Below, piece by piece: positions 8,117-17,507 of a DNA stretch of 64,000 nucleotides. Both the position numbers and the translations under genes were made by a program. Location of the stretch: positions 124,001 to 188,000 of the forward strand of contig NZ_MQMG01000001.1 of NCBI RefSeq assembly GCF_001908025.1, read 5' to 3'. The notes beneath the pieces are model-generated. The model searched no databases and was not told the origin of the DNA. It saw only the letters and a list, made by a program, of their open reading frames with translations. How positions within the stretch are numbered: the stretch's first letter is position 1; every line of letters begins with the position of its first letter. This stretch comes from Geobacillus proteiniphilus (lineage in GTDB: Bacteria; Bacillota; Bacilli; Bacillales; Anoxybacillaceae).

Positions 8117-9838
8117 ATGCGCCGAGATCAGCGAGGATATAGTTTGATTACAACATTGTTGGTCATCACCGTCTTTTTATTGCTAGGTCTAACCATTGTC
8201 ACCACCGCCGTCGAGCACGCCCAATTCACCACCGTGCGCGTGGATGACGTACAATCGCTGCATGAGGCGAAGACGGATGTCAACGAGGCGGTCGCCGATC
8301 TGAAAGCAGAGTTATCGGATCCAAATTTTTTGGTCCGCCATCGTATTTTTGCGCCTGACCAATGGGATCAGTTTCTCGGGCTTGGCAGCTCGTCTCCTGG
8401 AGAAGACACGATCGCCGGCCGCCTGCGCGACCGCTACGGGGTGATCATGGAAGATGAAAGCGAGCAATATGATATTCCCAAAAACCAAGTGTTTCTTCGC
8501 GCCCTTCGTTTAACGAAAACGTTCAATGACGGCCATCGGACGCGAACCGTCAAGCGGCTCGTCTTTGTGACCAATACGCCAAGCTTTTTGAAATATGCGC
8601 TTGGCTCAAAGGAAACAGTGGTCCTCAACGGCGGGGTTTATGTCGAAAACGGGAATGTATACACAGGGCAAAACGCCTATGCCAGCAACGCGACCAACTA
8701 TGTGAAGGCAAACGGACAGCTGACCGTCAATTCGTCTAACGCCGGCATGCCGCTTTTATCCTCTTCCTCGATTTGGTATACAAACGACGGACAATTGAAT
8801 GCATGCGGGCAAACGACCGGTTGCTGGGAAGCATCACAAGGCCGTTTTCGCATGAAGACCAATTGGGCGCCTCGTTGGCCGACGGATGTGCCAGAACCGG
8901 CGCCAACCATCAGGCAAGAAAACGAAGATTTTATCGATGTCGATTTTGACCTTACTGTGGCCGACAAACTGTTGCAAGCATCGGGAATTTTGCCCCCGTC
9001 ATCCGATTACATTGAGCGAATGGAATCCATTCAAGAAGCCGGGGACAAAAATAGCCAACTTCACACGTTAGTGGCAGAGTTGTCCAATCAATGGACCTCG
9101 ATCCAATCGAATCAACCGGATCCAAACGATCCACGTAAAACGCTTGAAGAAGTGATCAAAGAGCAGTCCAAAACCAAACCGCTCTACCTCGATGGAAACA
9201 GCGTTTTGAGAGGAGATGTCGATATTCAGAACAGCGGAGTCAACCAATGGCTCATTGTCAACGGCGATCTTCGCCTTGATGGGCCGACAAATCCCAGTAC
9301 ATTTGTCAGCGTACGCGGAAATTTTATCGTCCTCGGTGATTTAACTTTGACAGGCAACTTGCGGCTTGACGCAAGCATCTACGTCACCGGGAGCACGAAA
9401 ATTTACCAAAGCCGGATCGAACGGGCGCTAAACAACAAAGGTGTTGTGTTGCTGTCGAAAGGTCCGCTCGATATTTCCCGTATTAATGAATTCAATAACC
9501 CAACCATTCCGACACCGAATTTGAAAGGATACTTTTACACAGACAGCAGCGCCACGATTTATGCCGTTGGATCCTACTTGTATATCGAAGGCGGGCTGTT
9601 CGCCCGCGGAAACGGAGCAACAGCTCCAGACACAGACATCAATGGGCTTGTCGTCAACGCATTCCGCGGTCAAGTCAATGGGGAAAACGGAGAACCGGAC
9701 CGGTTTACGCCAGGAAGTGATCCGTTATCCTCACGCCTCGTCGTCCGCTATCGTCCTGAAATGCTTGTTGAACAAGGGACAGGACTTCCTTTTGTCAATC
9801 GCATTTCGCTCGTGGTCGACCGATTGGAAGTAGAATGA
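8117..9838 (+). CDS. Large PilX-like pilus protein with beta-solenoid-like C-terminal half
   Basis: 573 residues. It begins MRRDQRGYSLITTLLVITVF, the pattern of PilX N-terminal proteins (Gly then a hydrophobic helix, here without Glu+5), as in K-type minor pilins. After about residue 370 come short repeated beta strands (QNSGVNQWLIVNGDLRLDG, then VSVRGNFIVLGDLTL and LRLDASIYVTGSTKI) that look like a bactofilin- or beta-helix-like solenoid. Much longer than normal PilX (about 200 residues). Strong Shine-Dalgarno (GGGGGGAGG). Third gene of the prepilin operon, followed by a terminator. It probably caps the pilus tip and may present the solenoid outward; the lack of Glu+5 is the GspK-like trait expected of a capping subunit. 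Confidence 0.75.
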   Translation: MRRDQRGYSLITTLLVITVFLLLGLTIVTTAVEHAQFTTVRVDDVQSLHEAKTDVNEAVADLKAELSDPNFLVRHRIFAPDQWDQFLGLGSSSPGEDTIAGRLRDRYGVIMEDESEQYDIPKNQVFLRALRLTKTFNDGHRTRTVKRLVFVTNTPSFLKYALGSKETVVLNGGVYVENGNVYTGQNAYASNATNYVKANGQLTVNSSNAGMPLLSSSSIWYTNDGQLNACGQTTGCWEASQGRFRMKTNWAPRWPTDVPEPAPTIRQENEDFIDVDFDLTVADKLLQASGILPPSSDYIERMESIQEAGDKNSQLHTLVAELSNQWTSIQSNQPDPNDPRKTLEEVIKEQSKTKPLYLDGNSVLRGDVDIQNSGVNQWLIVNGDLRLDGPTNPSTFVSVRGNFIVLGDLTLTGNLRLDASIYVTGSTKIYQSRIERALNNKGVVLLSKGPLDISRINEFNNPTIPTPNLKGYFYTDSSATIYAVGSYLYIEGGLFARGNGATAPDTDINGLVVNAFRGQVNGENGEPDRFTPGSDPLSSRLVVRYRPEMLVEQGTGLPFVNRISLVVDRLEVE

Positions 9839-9861
9839 AGGAGGCATTTTTGATTCAAAAC

Positions 9862-9900
9862 GGAAAGCGGCGCTCCCGAAAGGGAGGCCGCGCTTTATTC
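9862..9900. terminator. Bidirectional terminator between prepilin operon and VWA gene
   Basis: The arms AAAGCGG..CTCCC and GGGAGGCCGC..CTTT (9864-9897) form a strong GC-rich hairpin around a GAAA loop, between the convergent ends of the PilX-like gene (9838) and the VWA gene (9905). It can serve both strands, although the T runs are short. Confidence 0.7.
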
Positions 9901-9904
9901 ATGG

Positions 9905-12793
9905 CTACCATTTGCCGCCGTTCCCGCCATTTTGGTTGGTGGAAGGCGATCGGACAATGACGGTCGCCTCAGCTTGAATATCCCGGCCATCCAGCGCTTT
10001 CACCTTGGCTGTCGCCGTGATGGTGGCATATCCGACATCAACCGCTTGCAAATACCATTTCCCGTTTTCTTGAACCACCTTGACAAACCGATCGTCAGAC
10101 GTTGCAACAGAGCGAAGCGCCTTGTCCGTTGCATTTTCCGGAATGAAACGGAGTTCTGGCGCCACTTCGAGTTGATCGCCGACATTCATGTATAGAATCG
10201 GATTGCGGAACGCCATGCCTGTAAGCGGTACGTACGGATCAATCACACGAATCGTTGCCGTCGCTGACGCATTTCCTCCGTCTGTCGAGCGGACAGTGAT
10301 GGTGACCGTTCCAGGCTTTAGCGCTGTCACGGTTTCGTTTTGCACCACGGCGATCGTATTGTCGCTCGATGACCATGCCAACGTTTTGTTCGTCGCATCG
10401 CTCGGAACGATCGTCACTGGAATCGTCTGCGTATCTCCGACATTCATCGTCGCCTGATATGAACCAAGCTTCAGTTCTGTAATCAGCTTTGTATACGTAA
10501 ACGCTGCGCTCGTTAAACCCGTTCCTCTCGTCAATCCTCCTGACGCCTGCACATTCACCGTGTAGGAACCGTCATTGGAAATGGCAACAACATACGGCGA
10601 CGAGAGCGGCGTCCAAGCGGATGCCACCCCATTTCGCACTGCTTGGTACTGATATGACACCCCTTCACCGGCTACCAACCCGGTTATTTTAACGGTCGGC
10701 GCCTCATAAGTCGTCGCTCCGTTTGGCACGACTCCATTGGCTGTCACAACGGAAAGATGGGGTTTAATGTACACCGGTACCGTCTGGCCGTTGCTGTACG
10801 TGACAAGCAGCACGCCATCATCATTCGGGTCATATTGCAGCGCTTTGACAGGTAACGGCAATAATCCATATGAATTGGAATTAGAATTGGGATTCGCCTG
10901 TCCGACAATGTCGTCTGATAAAGCAGAAAATTTGTGTTTTGTGATAGTACCCTTTCCATCCCCTTCATAGTAAAAGTATGGAAAATCATCCAAACGAACT
11001 GTCATGCCGATTCGTTCCGCCGGCGGAACGAGCGTCGATGTTTGGGCGCCATAACGGCTGTCGGTGAATGTCACCGAAGCTGGCGGCAATTGAACACTGT
11101 TCATGGCAAAGTCCGCCTGCATCACCCATTGCGCCGAGAGCGTCAGTTTGTTGAGCTGGCTGTAGTCGAACGTTTGATTGGTGAAAGACCATTTGGCATA
11201 ACGCTTGCCATTCTCCACATAGGTTGTGACTTTGTCATCGGGAACAACGGAGATGCCATCGGGCAGTTCTTGGACAATGCTCACATTGCTGATCGTCCCG
11301 GTCGCATTGCCGACATACCCGACAAGCGACAACGAATACGTAGCCCGGAAGCGGTTGTCGTCGCCATCGGTGGCCCCGCGTTTGATTAAGCTCGTGACAT
11401 CATTGGTCAACCCTTGCAGCTTCACCGTTCCAGTAAACGACGGCGGCGCTTCATCTTTGACAGTGACGGTCACCGTTTTCGTCACAGCCGGCTGTGGTTG
11501 GCCATACACATCCCGATACGTCAGTTCAGCATTGAACGTATATGTCCCTTTTGCTTTAAATGACACGGGAATCGGAACTGTCACCGGCGCCGGTGTGCCC
11601 TGGCCAACTTGGTATGGGATGGAAAACGAAATATACGCGTTTTGCTTGTTTTCATCCAGCCATACTTGGCCGTTTTCCGCAACGGCGACATTGCCGCCAA
11701 ACGACGAAAGCGGGATGCGGATCGTTCCGGTGATCGCCGGCGTGGTGGCAAGCTGGGAAAACTGTTGGAACAAGGCGGTCAAATTTTGCGTCGTTCCTTG
11801 CCGCGCCTCGCCGCCGGCAGTCGCTGAAAGCGACCGTAAATAGTCCATATCGACTTCATCATTGTCGCCGAAGCCGATTGAGTAAAGAGTGATATTGTTC
11901 ATCCCGAGCGTTTTCGCCACCGCTGTGGCATCGGCTCGGATTTTCCCTTCGATGCCGCTGTAAGTGAACGAATAGCCGTTATCCCAAGACACCCGCCATC
12001 CATTGACATAATCTTGCCCGTCGCTGTAAAATTGGCGAGAATATCCTTTGTTGTCGGTAAAACGGATACCGGCAGTCCGTCCATCGCTGTACAATTCGTA
12101 TGTGACCGAAAGAGAATCGGTTACTCTATTCCCTGTATACTGATATCCGCCCCAAAATTTCGGTTTAACCTCCCGGTACGTAATCGTATCGACTGTATTC
12201 AACACCGTCGGCATGCCATCCGTTAAGAAAATGATATACTTTTTCCTCGTTGGGTCCGTGAAATACGACTTAGCAAGAGACAAAGCAGCCGAATAGTTCG
12301 TTCCGCCGCCGGCGGTCAAGCTGTTGCCGGTATTGAGAATGGCATCAAGCTGACTTGCAACATTCGAGTACTTCCCAAACGGAACCACACTTGCTTCCCG
12401 CACTCCATCGGAAAACGGAATAAGAGCAAAGCGGTCATTTTGGTTGTAATTGGACTTAAAGTAGTTGACCGCCGCTTGCAGAGCGGATTTGGCGCTTTGC
12501 AGCTTCATTGCCGTCATCGACCCCGACACGTCCATGACAAACACGACATCGATCGGCGGGCGGATGATTCCTGAAACAGCGCCTTGTGGAACGAGCGTCA
12601 CATCGAGCCGGCCTTGGGCATCGCCGTTTGGCGGCTTGGCGTACTCTGATTGTGACGAAGAAAACTGCAATTGAAGCGATGGCAGAGAGGAAGAAGCGGC
12701 TTGAACGGCAACCTCCTTCCCACCTGTGCAAAACATGAGCAAAAATGCCCAGACCGACGCTGTAAGAGCTTGGAAAAACCTCCTTTTCCTCAT
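9905..12793 (-). CDS. Secreted von Willebrand A / Big2 protein, candidate pilus-tip adhesin
   Basis: 962 residues. A Sec signal peptide (1-33, ending AVQAAS) is followed by a VWA domain from about 80 to 350 with the full MIDAS: DVSGS (88-92), Thr in GGGTNYSAAL (about 165) and TDG (191-193). Between the MIDAS Asp and the next core strand (ADATAVAKTLG, about 287) lies an extra stretch of about 85 residues rich in Tyr, Trp, Phe and Gly. After several Ig-like regions there are two Big2 domains (about 773-852 and 855-948). There is no LPXTG motif or C-terminal membrane anchor. It lies next to the pilus operons and has its own promoter. PilY1-like or streptococcal PilC-like tip adhesin is my inference; a cell-surface adhesin independent of the pilus is the alternative. 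Confidence 0.78.
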   Translation of the reverse strand: MRKRRFFQALTASVWAFLLMFCTGGKEVAVQAASSSLPSLQLQFSSSQSEYAKPPNGDAQGRLDVTLVPQGAVSGIIRPPIDVVFVMDVSGSMTAMKLQSAKSALQAAVNYFKSNYNQNDRFALIPFSDGVREASVVPFGKYSNVASQLDAILNTGNSLTAGGGTNYSAALSLAKSYFTDPTRKKYIIFLTDGMPTVLNTVDTITYREVKPKFWGGYQYTGNRVTDSLSVTYELYSDGRTAGIRFTDNKGYSRQFYSDGQDYVNGWRVSWDNGYSFTYSGIEGKIRADATAVAKTLGMNNITLYSIGFGDNDEVDMDYLRSLSATAGGEARQGTTQNLTALFQQFSQLATTPAITGTIRIPLSSFGGNVAVAENGQVWLDENKQNAYISFSIPYQVGQGTPAPVTVPIPVSFKAKGTYTFNAELTYRDVYGQPQPAVTKTVTVTVKDEAPPSFTGTVKLQGLTNDVTSLIKRGATDGDDNRFRATYSLSLVGYVGNATGTISNVSIVQELPDGISVVPDDKVTTYVENGKRYAKWSFTNQTFDYSQLNKLTLSAQWVMQADFAMNSVQLPPASVTFTDSRYGAQTSTLVPPAERIGMTVRLDDFPYFYYEGDGKGTITKHKFSALSDDIVGQANPNSNSNSYGLLPLPVKALQYDPNDDGVLLVTYSNGQTVPVYIKPHLSVVTANGVVPNGATTYEAPTVKITGLVAGEGVSYQYQAVRNGVASAWTPLSSPYVVAISNDGSYTVNVQASGGLTRGTGLTSAAFTYTKLITELKLGSYQATMNVGDTQTIPVTIVPSDATNKTLAWSSSDNTIAVVQNETVTALKPGTVTITVRSTDGGNASATATIRVIDPYVPLTGMAFRNPILYMNVGDQLEVAPELRFIPENATDKALRSVATSDDRFVKVVQENGKWYLQAVDVGYATITATAKVKALDGRDIQAEATVIVRSPSTNQNGGNGGKW

Positions 12794-12840
12794 GTTCCTC
12801 TCCCCGTTTCATGACAAATTGCCTATTTTTCTTTATCTTC

Positions 12841-12849
12841 ATTATACCA
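12841..12849 (-). promoter_or_regulatory. Extended -10 promoter of the VWA gene
   Basis: On the minus strand TGG-TATAAT (12841-12849) is an extended -10 element 48 bases upstream of the VWA start, followed by the Shine-Dalgarno GGGGAGAGG. A TTGCTA lies about 21 bases upstream, too far for a standard -35. This gives the VWA gene a transcript separate from folC. Confidence 0.55.
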
Positions 12850-12880
12850 TTTCAAAGACGTTGTTGATAGCAAATTTTTC

Positions 12881-14173
12881 TTACGCAAGCCGTTTTTTTA
12901 CTTCGGAAATAAAGTACAAAGACCCCGTAATCAGCAACATTTCTTGAGCCGACAAACGTGTTTTCTGCTCACCGATCCACTCCTTCCAACGATGAACAGT
13001 CGCCTTATGCCGATGGGATGAAAGAGCAGCCAACTGTTCCGCCGCTGCCGCGCGCGGAAAATCAAACGTGGTAAACGTGATCGTATCCGCGAGCTCATCA
13101 AGCCGTTGAATCATCCGCTCAAGCGGCTTGTCTGTCAGCGCGGCGAACAAGACATGGACGCGTTTGTCGGGATAATGGGTGCGCACCGTCTCCACAAGAG
13201 CGCGGATGCCCGCTTCGTTATGGGCGCCGTCGAGGATGATCAGCGGATGGTCGCTCACCCGCTCAAACCGGCCGGGCCAAGCGGCTGTGGCCAGCCCATC
13301 GGCGATATGCTCCGGATCGATCAAAAACGAATAGCCAAGGCGCAATAGTTCTGCCGCCATCACCGCCACCGCCGCGTTTTCGACTTGATGGGCGCCGGGC
13401 ATAGAAATGCGCAAATTGGGATACTCGGCAAACGGCGTCATGACGGAAAACTGCTCCCCTTCCGCCGTCGCCTGCCGGTCGGAAACGGTGAAATCGACGC
13501 CGAGACGATATGTTTTCGCTTTCCGCTCCGCCGCCGTCTTGGCGATCACATCCCACGCCTCAGGCTCGTTGACCGCTGTCACAAGCGGAACCCCTGATTT
13601 AATGATCCCCGCTTTTTCCGCGGCGATCTGATCGAGCGTATCGCCTAAGATGTTCATATGATCGTAGCTGACGTTCGTAATGACGGAAAGGAGCGGATAA
13701 ATGATGTTGGTTGAGTCCAAGCGGCCGCCGAGACCGACTTCAATGAGCACGATGTCTTGAATGTTTTTTTTGCCAAAATAATCAAGCATCATCGCCGTGA
13801 TCACTTCAAATTCGGTCGGTCCGCCAAGTTCCGTCTGTTCCAATTCGTCCGCAAGCGGTTTGATCGTTTGCACAAGCTCCACGATCTCTTCATCGCGAAT
13901 CGGTTCGCCGTTTATGCTGATTCGTTCGTTAAACTGCTCGACATACGGCGAGGTGAACGTGCCGACCGAATAGCCCGCCGCTTGCAAAATGGAGCGCAAA
14001 TAGGCGACCGTTGACCCTTTGCCGTTCGTTCCCCCGATATGGACGGCGCGGACGCGGCGTTCCGGATGCCCGAGTTTTTCCATCATCCATTCCATCCGTT
14101 TCAATCCTGGTTTCATGCCAAGCCGCAGCCGCCCGTGAATCCAAGCGACCGCTTCTTCATACGTTCGAACCAT
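12881..14173 (-). CDS. folC: Folylpolyglutamate synthase / dihydrofolate synthase
   Basis: Cytoplasmic Mur-ligase-family enzyme that adds glutamate to dihydropteroate and to folates. About 430 residues, normal length. Motifs: ATP loop GTNGKGS (near residue 47), HIGGTNGKG context, PYVEQFNERI (folate side), GLGGRLDSTN, and the C-terminal DGAHNEAGI Mur-ligase motif. I chose the ATG at 14173 since AAAAAGGAGG ends 9 bases upstream; the open frame runs further to 14317 but that part has no homology and lies before the Shine-Dalgarno. It follows valS, as in B. subtilis, where comC comes next. Confidence 0.95.
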   Translation of the reverse strand: MVRTYEEAVAWIHGRLRLGMKPGLKRMEWMMEKLGHPERRVRAVHIGGTNGKGSTVAYLRSILQAAGYSVGTFTSPYVEQFNERISINGEPIRDEEIVELVQTIKPLADELEQTELGGPTEFEVITAMMLDYFGKKNIQDIVLIEVGLGGRLDSTNIIYPLLSVITNVSYDHMNILGDTLDQIAAEKAGIIKSGVPLVTAVNEPEAWDVIAKTAAERKAKTYRLGVDFTVSDRQATAEGEQFSVMTPFAEYPNLRISMPGAHQVENAAVAVMAAELLRLGYSFLIDPEHIADGLATAAWPGRFERVSDHPLIILDGAHNEAGIRALVETVRTHYPDKRVHVLFAALTDKPLERMIQRLDELADTITFTTFDFPRAAAAEQLAALSSHRHKATVHRWKEWIGEQKTRLSAQEMLLITGSLYFISEVKKRLA

Positions 14174-14324
14174 GTCCATCATCCTCCTTTTTCCATTGGT
14201 GTCTTGCCGCCCCCTGCCGGCTTCATGCGGCGGATGCGCCACACATCGAGAAGCTTGGCGAAAGCGAGTATATGTTGACAACAAACATTTTCTCAGAATA
14301 TGCCAACCTTCCATCATGATCCAT

Positions 14325-14360
14325 CGAAAAAGACGAATCCACAGGAAAGCGGATTCGTCT
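14325..14360 (-). terminator. Intrinsic terminator after valS
   Basis: On the minus strand, GACGAATCCGC..GTGGATTCGTC forms a 9-10 bp stem followed by TTTTTCG, 30-65 bases past the valS stop. It separates valS from folC, so folC probably has its own promoter within 14184-14320, where I could not pick a convincing one. Confidence 0.8.
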
Positions 14361-14389
14361 TCATCATAATCAACAGCAAGATCGTTTGT

Positions 14390-17032
14390 CTACCGTTTGA
14401 GCTCGGCGAGGCGCGCCTTGACGGCTTCGCGTTTTTCCATGTAATCTTGCCGCTTGCGCCGCTCTTCTTCGACGACATGAGCCGGCGCTTTCGCCAAAAA
14501 GCCTTCGTTCGCCAGTTTCTTTTCGACGCGCTCGACTTCTTTGTTCCATTTGTCAATCTCTTTTTCAAGCCGCTTAATTTCTTCCTCAATATTGATCAAC
14601 CCTTCAAGCGGCATGATGAGCTCGGCGCCGGTGACGACCGCCGTCATCGCTTTGTCCGGCGCGGGAACGTTTGTATCGATCAAGAGCTCGCTCGGGTTGC
14701 AGAACCGCTCAAGATAGGCGCGGTTTTTCATGAGCGCCGCCCGCACTTGTTCATCTTTCACCTTAATATAGAGCGCAATCGGCTTGCTCGGCGGCGTGTT
14801 CACTTCGGCGCGGACGTTGCGGACGGCGCGGATGATGTCGACGAGCATCCGCATTTCTTCCGCCGCTTCTTCGTTCGACAGCTCAGGGCGCACTTGCGGC
14901 CACGGAGCGACGGTGATCGATTCGCCTTCATGCGGCAAGTTTTGCCAAATTTCCTCGGTAATGAACGGCATGAACGGGTGAAGCAGGCGCATCGTGTTGT
15001 CGAGCACATACGCCAACACGGAGCGCGTCGTCTTTTTCGCCGCTTCGTCGTCACCGTAAAGCGGCAATTTCGCCATTTCAATGTACCAGTCGCACAAGTC
15101 GTCCCAAATAAAGTTGTACAGCGTGCGCCCCGCTTCGCCGAATTCGTATTTCTCAGCAAGCTTCGTCACCGTGTCGATCGTTTCGTTGAGGCGCGTTAAA
15201 ATCCAATGGTCGGCGACCGTTTTTTCGCCGCTCAAATCAAGCTCCTCGTACGTCATGCCGCCCATGTTCATCAAGGCAAAGCGCGAGGCGTTCCAAATTT
15301 TGTTGGCAAAATTCCACGTCGCTTCAACTTTTTCGGTGCTGAAGCGCAAGTCTTGCCCCGGCGAGCTGCCGGTCGCCAAGAAGTAACGGAGCGCATCGGC
15401 GCCGTACTGATCGATCACATCCATCGGATCGACGCCGTTGCCGAGCGATTTGCTCATTTTCCGCCCTTGGGCATCGCGGACAAGACCGTGGATGAGCACG
15501 TCTTTGAACGGGCGCTTCCCGGTGAATTCGAGCCCTTGGAAAATCATGCGCGACACCCAGAAGAAAATGATGTCATAGCCGGTGACAAGCACATCAGTCG
15601 GGTAGTAGCGCTTGTAATCCGACGATTCCACATCCGGCCATCCCATTGTCGAGAACGGCCAAAGCGCCGAGCTGAACCACGTATCAAGCACGTCGGGGTC
15701 TTGCTCCCAGTTTTCAATGTCTTTTGGCGGTTCATGGTCGACGTAAATTTCACCCGTTTCTTTATGGTACCATGCCGGGATGCGATGCCCCCACCAAAGC
15801 TGGCGCGAAATGCACCAGTCGCGGATGTTTTCAAGCCAATGCAAATACGTTTTTTCAAAACGCTCCGGCACGAACTGCACTTTGCCGTCGGTTTGCTGGA
15901 GCTTGATGGCGGCTTCGGCGAGCGGCTTCATTTTCACAAACCATTGCGTCGACAAATACGGCTCGATAACAGCGCCGCTCCGTTCACTGTGACCGACTGA
16001 GTGCACGTGCTCCTCGATTTTAAAGAGGACGCCTTGTTCTTGCAAATCGCGGACGATCTGCTTCCGGCATTCAAACCGGTCAAGCCCTTGGTATTTCATG
16101 GCGTTTTCATTCATCGTGCCGTCTTCGTTCATGACAAGAATGCGCGGCAAGTTGTGGCGGTTGCCGATTTCAAAGTCGTTCGGGTCGTGCGCCGGCGTAA
16201 TTTTGACCGCCCCGGAGCCGAACTCCATATCGACGTATTCGTCGGCAATGATCGGAATTTCGCGGCCAACGATCGGCAGTTTTACCATTTTGCCGATCAA
16301 GTGCTTGTACCGCTCGTCATCGGGGTGCACAGCAACGGCCGTATCGCCGAGCATCGTTTCCGGACGGGTCGTCGCCACTTCAATGTAGCCGGAGCCGTCA
16401 GCGAGCGGATAGCGCAAATGGTAGAGCGCGCCTTTTACTTCTTTATAAACGACCTCAATGTCTGACAAAGCGGTTTTCGTCACCGGGTCCCAGTTGATGA
16501 TGTACTCGCCGCGGTAAATAAGCCCTTTCCGGTAGAGCGAGACGAACACTTCGCGCACCGCTTTTGAGAGCCCTTCATCGAGCGTGAACCGCTCGCGCGT
16601 GTAATCGAGGCCAAGCCCTAACTTCGCCCATTGGCTGCGAATATGGCCGGCGTATTCTTCCTTCCACTTCCACGTTTCTTCTAAAAATTTTTCCCGGCCT
16701 AAATCGTAGCGCGACAGCCCTTGCTGGCGCAGCTTCTCTTCCACTTTCGCCTGGGTGGCGATGCCGGCGTGATCCATTCCCGGAAGCCACAGAACGTCAT
16801 ACCCTTGCATCCGTTTCATGCGCGTAATGATGTCTTGCAGCGTCGTATCCCACGCGTGCCCCAGATGCAGTTTGCCGGTGACGTTGGGCGGCGGGATGAC
16901 GATCGTAAACGGTCGTTTGTTCGGATCACCGGTCGCTTCAAAAAATTTTCCTTTCAGCCACCATTCGTAGCGCCCCGCTTCGACCGCGCGGTGGTCGTAT
17001 TTGGGCGGCATCGACACTTCGTGCTGTGCCAT
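14390..17032 (-). CDS. valS: Valyl-tRNA synthetase
   Basis: 880-residue class Ia aminoacyl-tRNA synthetase charging tRNA-Val. Signature motifs: [15 protein letters not shown] (HIGH motif, about 47-61), the editing CP1 domain with [24 protein letters not shown] (KMSKS motif), and a C-terminal coiled coil (about 810-880, Glu/Lys/Arg rich), all as expected for bacterial ValRS. The ATG has TTGAAGGAGGG just upstream. Controlled by a T-box leader (separate entry) that senses uncharged tRNA-Val. Standard length, no anomaly. Confidence 0.97.
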   Translation of the reverse strand: MAQHEVSMPPKYDHRAVEAGRYEWWLKGKFFEATGDPNKRPFTIVIPPPNVTGKLHLGHAWDTTLQDIITRMKRMQGYDVLWLPGMDHAGIATQAKVEEKLRQQGLSRYDLGREKFLEETWKWKEEYAGHIRSQWAKLGLGLDYTRERFTLDEGLSKAVREVFVSLYRKGLIYRGEYIINWDPVTKTALSDIEVVYKEVKGALYHLRYPLADGSGYIEVATTRPETMLGDTAVAVHPDDERYKHLIGKMVKLPIVGREIPIIADEYVDMEFGSGAVKITPAHDPNDFEIGNRHNLPRILVMNEDGTMNENAMKYQGLDRFECRKQIVRDLQEQGVLFKIEEHVHSVGHSERSGAVIEPYLSTQWFVKMKPLAEAAIKLQQTDGKVQFVPERFEKTYLHWLENIRDWCISRQLWWGHRIPAWYHKETGEIYVDHEPPKDIENWEQDPDVLDTWFSSALWPFSTMGWPDVESSDYKRYYPTDVLVTGYDIIFFWVSRMIFQGLEFTGKRPFKDVLIHGLVRDAQGRKMSKSLGNGVDPMDVIDQYGADALRYFLATGSSPGQDLRFSTEKVEATWNFANKIWNASRFALMNMGGMTYEELDLSGEKTVADHWILTRLNETIDTVTKLAEKYEFGEAGRTLYNFIWDDLCDWYIEMAKLPLYGDDEAAKKTTRSVLAYVLDNTMRLLHPFMPFITEEIWQNLPHEGESITVAPWPQVRPELSNEEAAEEMRMLVDIIRAVRNVRAEVNTPPSKPIALYIKVKDEQVRAALMKNRAYLERFCNPSELLIDTNVPAPDKAMTAVVTGAELIMPLEGLINIEEEIKRLEKEIDKWNKEVERVEKKLANEGFLAKAPAHVVEEERRKRQDYMEKREAVKARLAELKR

Positions 17033-17112
17033 GTTTCATTTCCCTCCTTCAACATGATGGACAATGCGGCCGACGGCGGCTTCCCACTGAGCAATGCCGC
17101 GCAGCCGGCAAG

Positions 17113-17382
17113 CAAAAAAGCCCCTTTCATCCAAAAAGGACGAAAGGAGCTGCTTTCGCGGTACCACCTTTTTTCTTAAGCCCAAAGGCTTAAGCGCTTC
17201 ATTGGCATAACGGCATGATGCCGGCTTCCTCTACTCGGCAGCAGCGCCTTTCAAAGAAGCAGCTCAAGGGCGACCTTCCAGCAGCCGTCATCCTAGGAAA
17301 TCTCGCAGCTTCTGATTTCCCTCTCTGCAGGCGCGGACCGCTGTACTCCTCCCCGTCTTCGCTTTTGTCATCATTGTTCGAT
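17113..17382 (-). promoter_or_regulatory. T-box leader of valS (tRNA-Val sensing)
   Basis: Minus-strand leader of about 270 bases. The conserved T-box sequence AAGGTGGTACCGCG is at 17157-17170. It is followed by an intrinsic terminator made of AGCTCCTTTCGTCC and GGATGAAAGGGGCT plus T6 (17113-17151). Upstream is a large stem I region with a GAGAGGGAA element. A GUC valine triplet at 17272-17274, flanked by GAAG and GCC, is a good specifier candidate. Uncharged tRNA-Val should base pair through its acceptor end with the T-box and stabilise the antiterminator. Confidence 0.92.
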
Positions 17383-17383
17383 T

Positions 17384-17415
17384 ATTATACTACCATTGTC
17401 CATCATCTTTGCCAA
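17384..17415 (-). promoter_or_regulatory. Promoter of the valS T-box transcript
   Basis: -35 TTGGCA (17410-17415) and either TAGTAT with a 17-base spacer (17387-17392) or TATAAT with a 20-base spacer (17384-17389). It lies immediately upstream of the T-box leader. Confidence 0.6.
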
Positions 17416-17449
17416 GTTTTTATTTATTTATTCCATCCGTGTGCATTTG

Positions 17450-17478
17450 GTGACAAACAATCGCACGTTTCATATTGT
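17450..17478 (+). promoter_or_regulatory. Possible promoter of the small plus-strand membrane protein
   Basis: GTGACA (17450-17455), a 17-base spacer and TATTGT (17473-17478) precede the small ORF at 17508 by 29 bases. Moderate match to sigma-A consensus. Confidence 0.35.
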
Positions 17479-17507
17479 ATAGTAAACCGGAGAAGGAGGG
17501 AATGTCG

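Noticed and set aside
12881-14317. Longer 478-residue FolC
   Set aside because: The added 48 residues lie upstream of AAAAAGGAGG and do not resemble FolC.
14300-15199. 299-codon plus-strand frame over the 3' part of valS
   Set aside because: Arg/His/Phe-rich shadow of valS; no known motif or Shine-Dalgarno.
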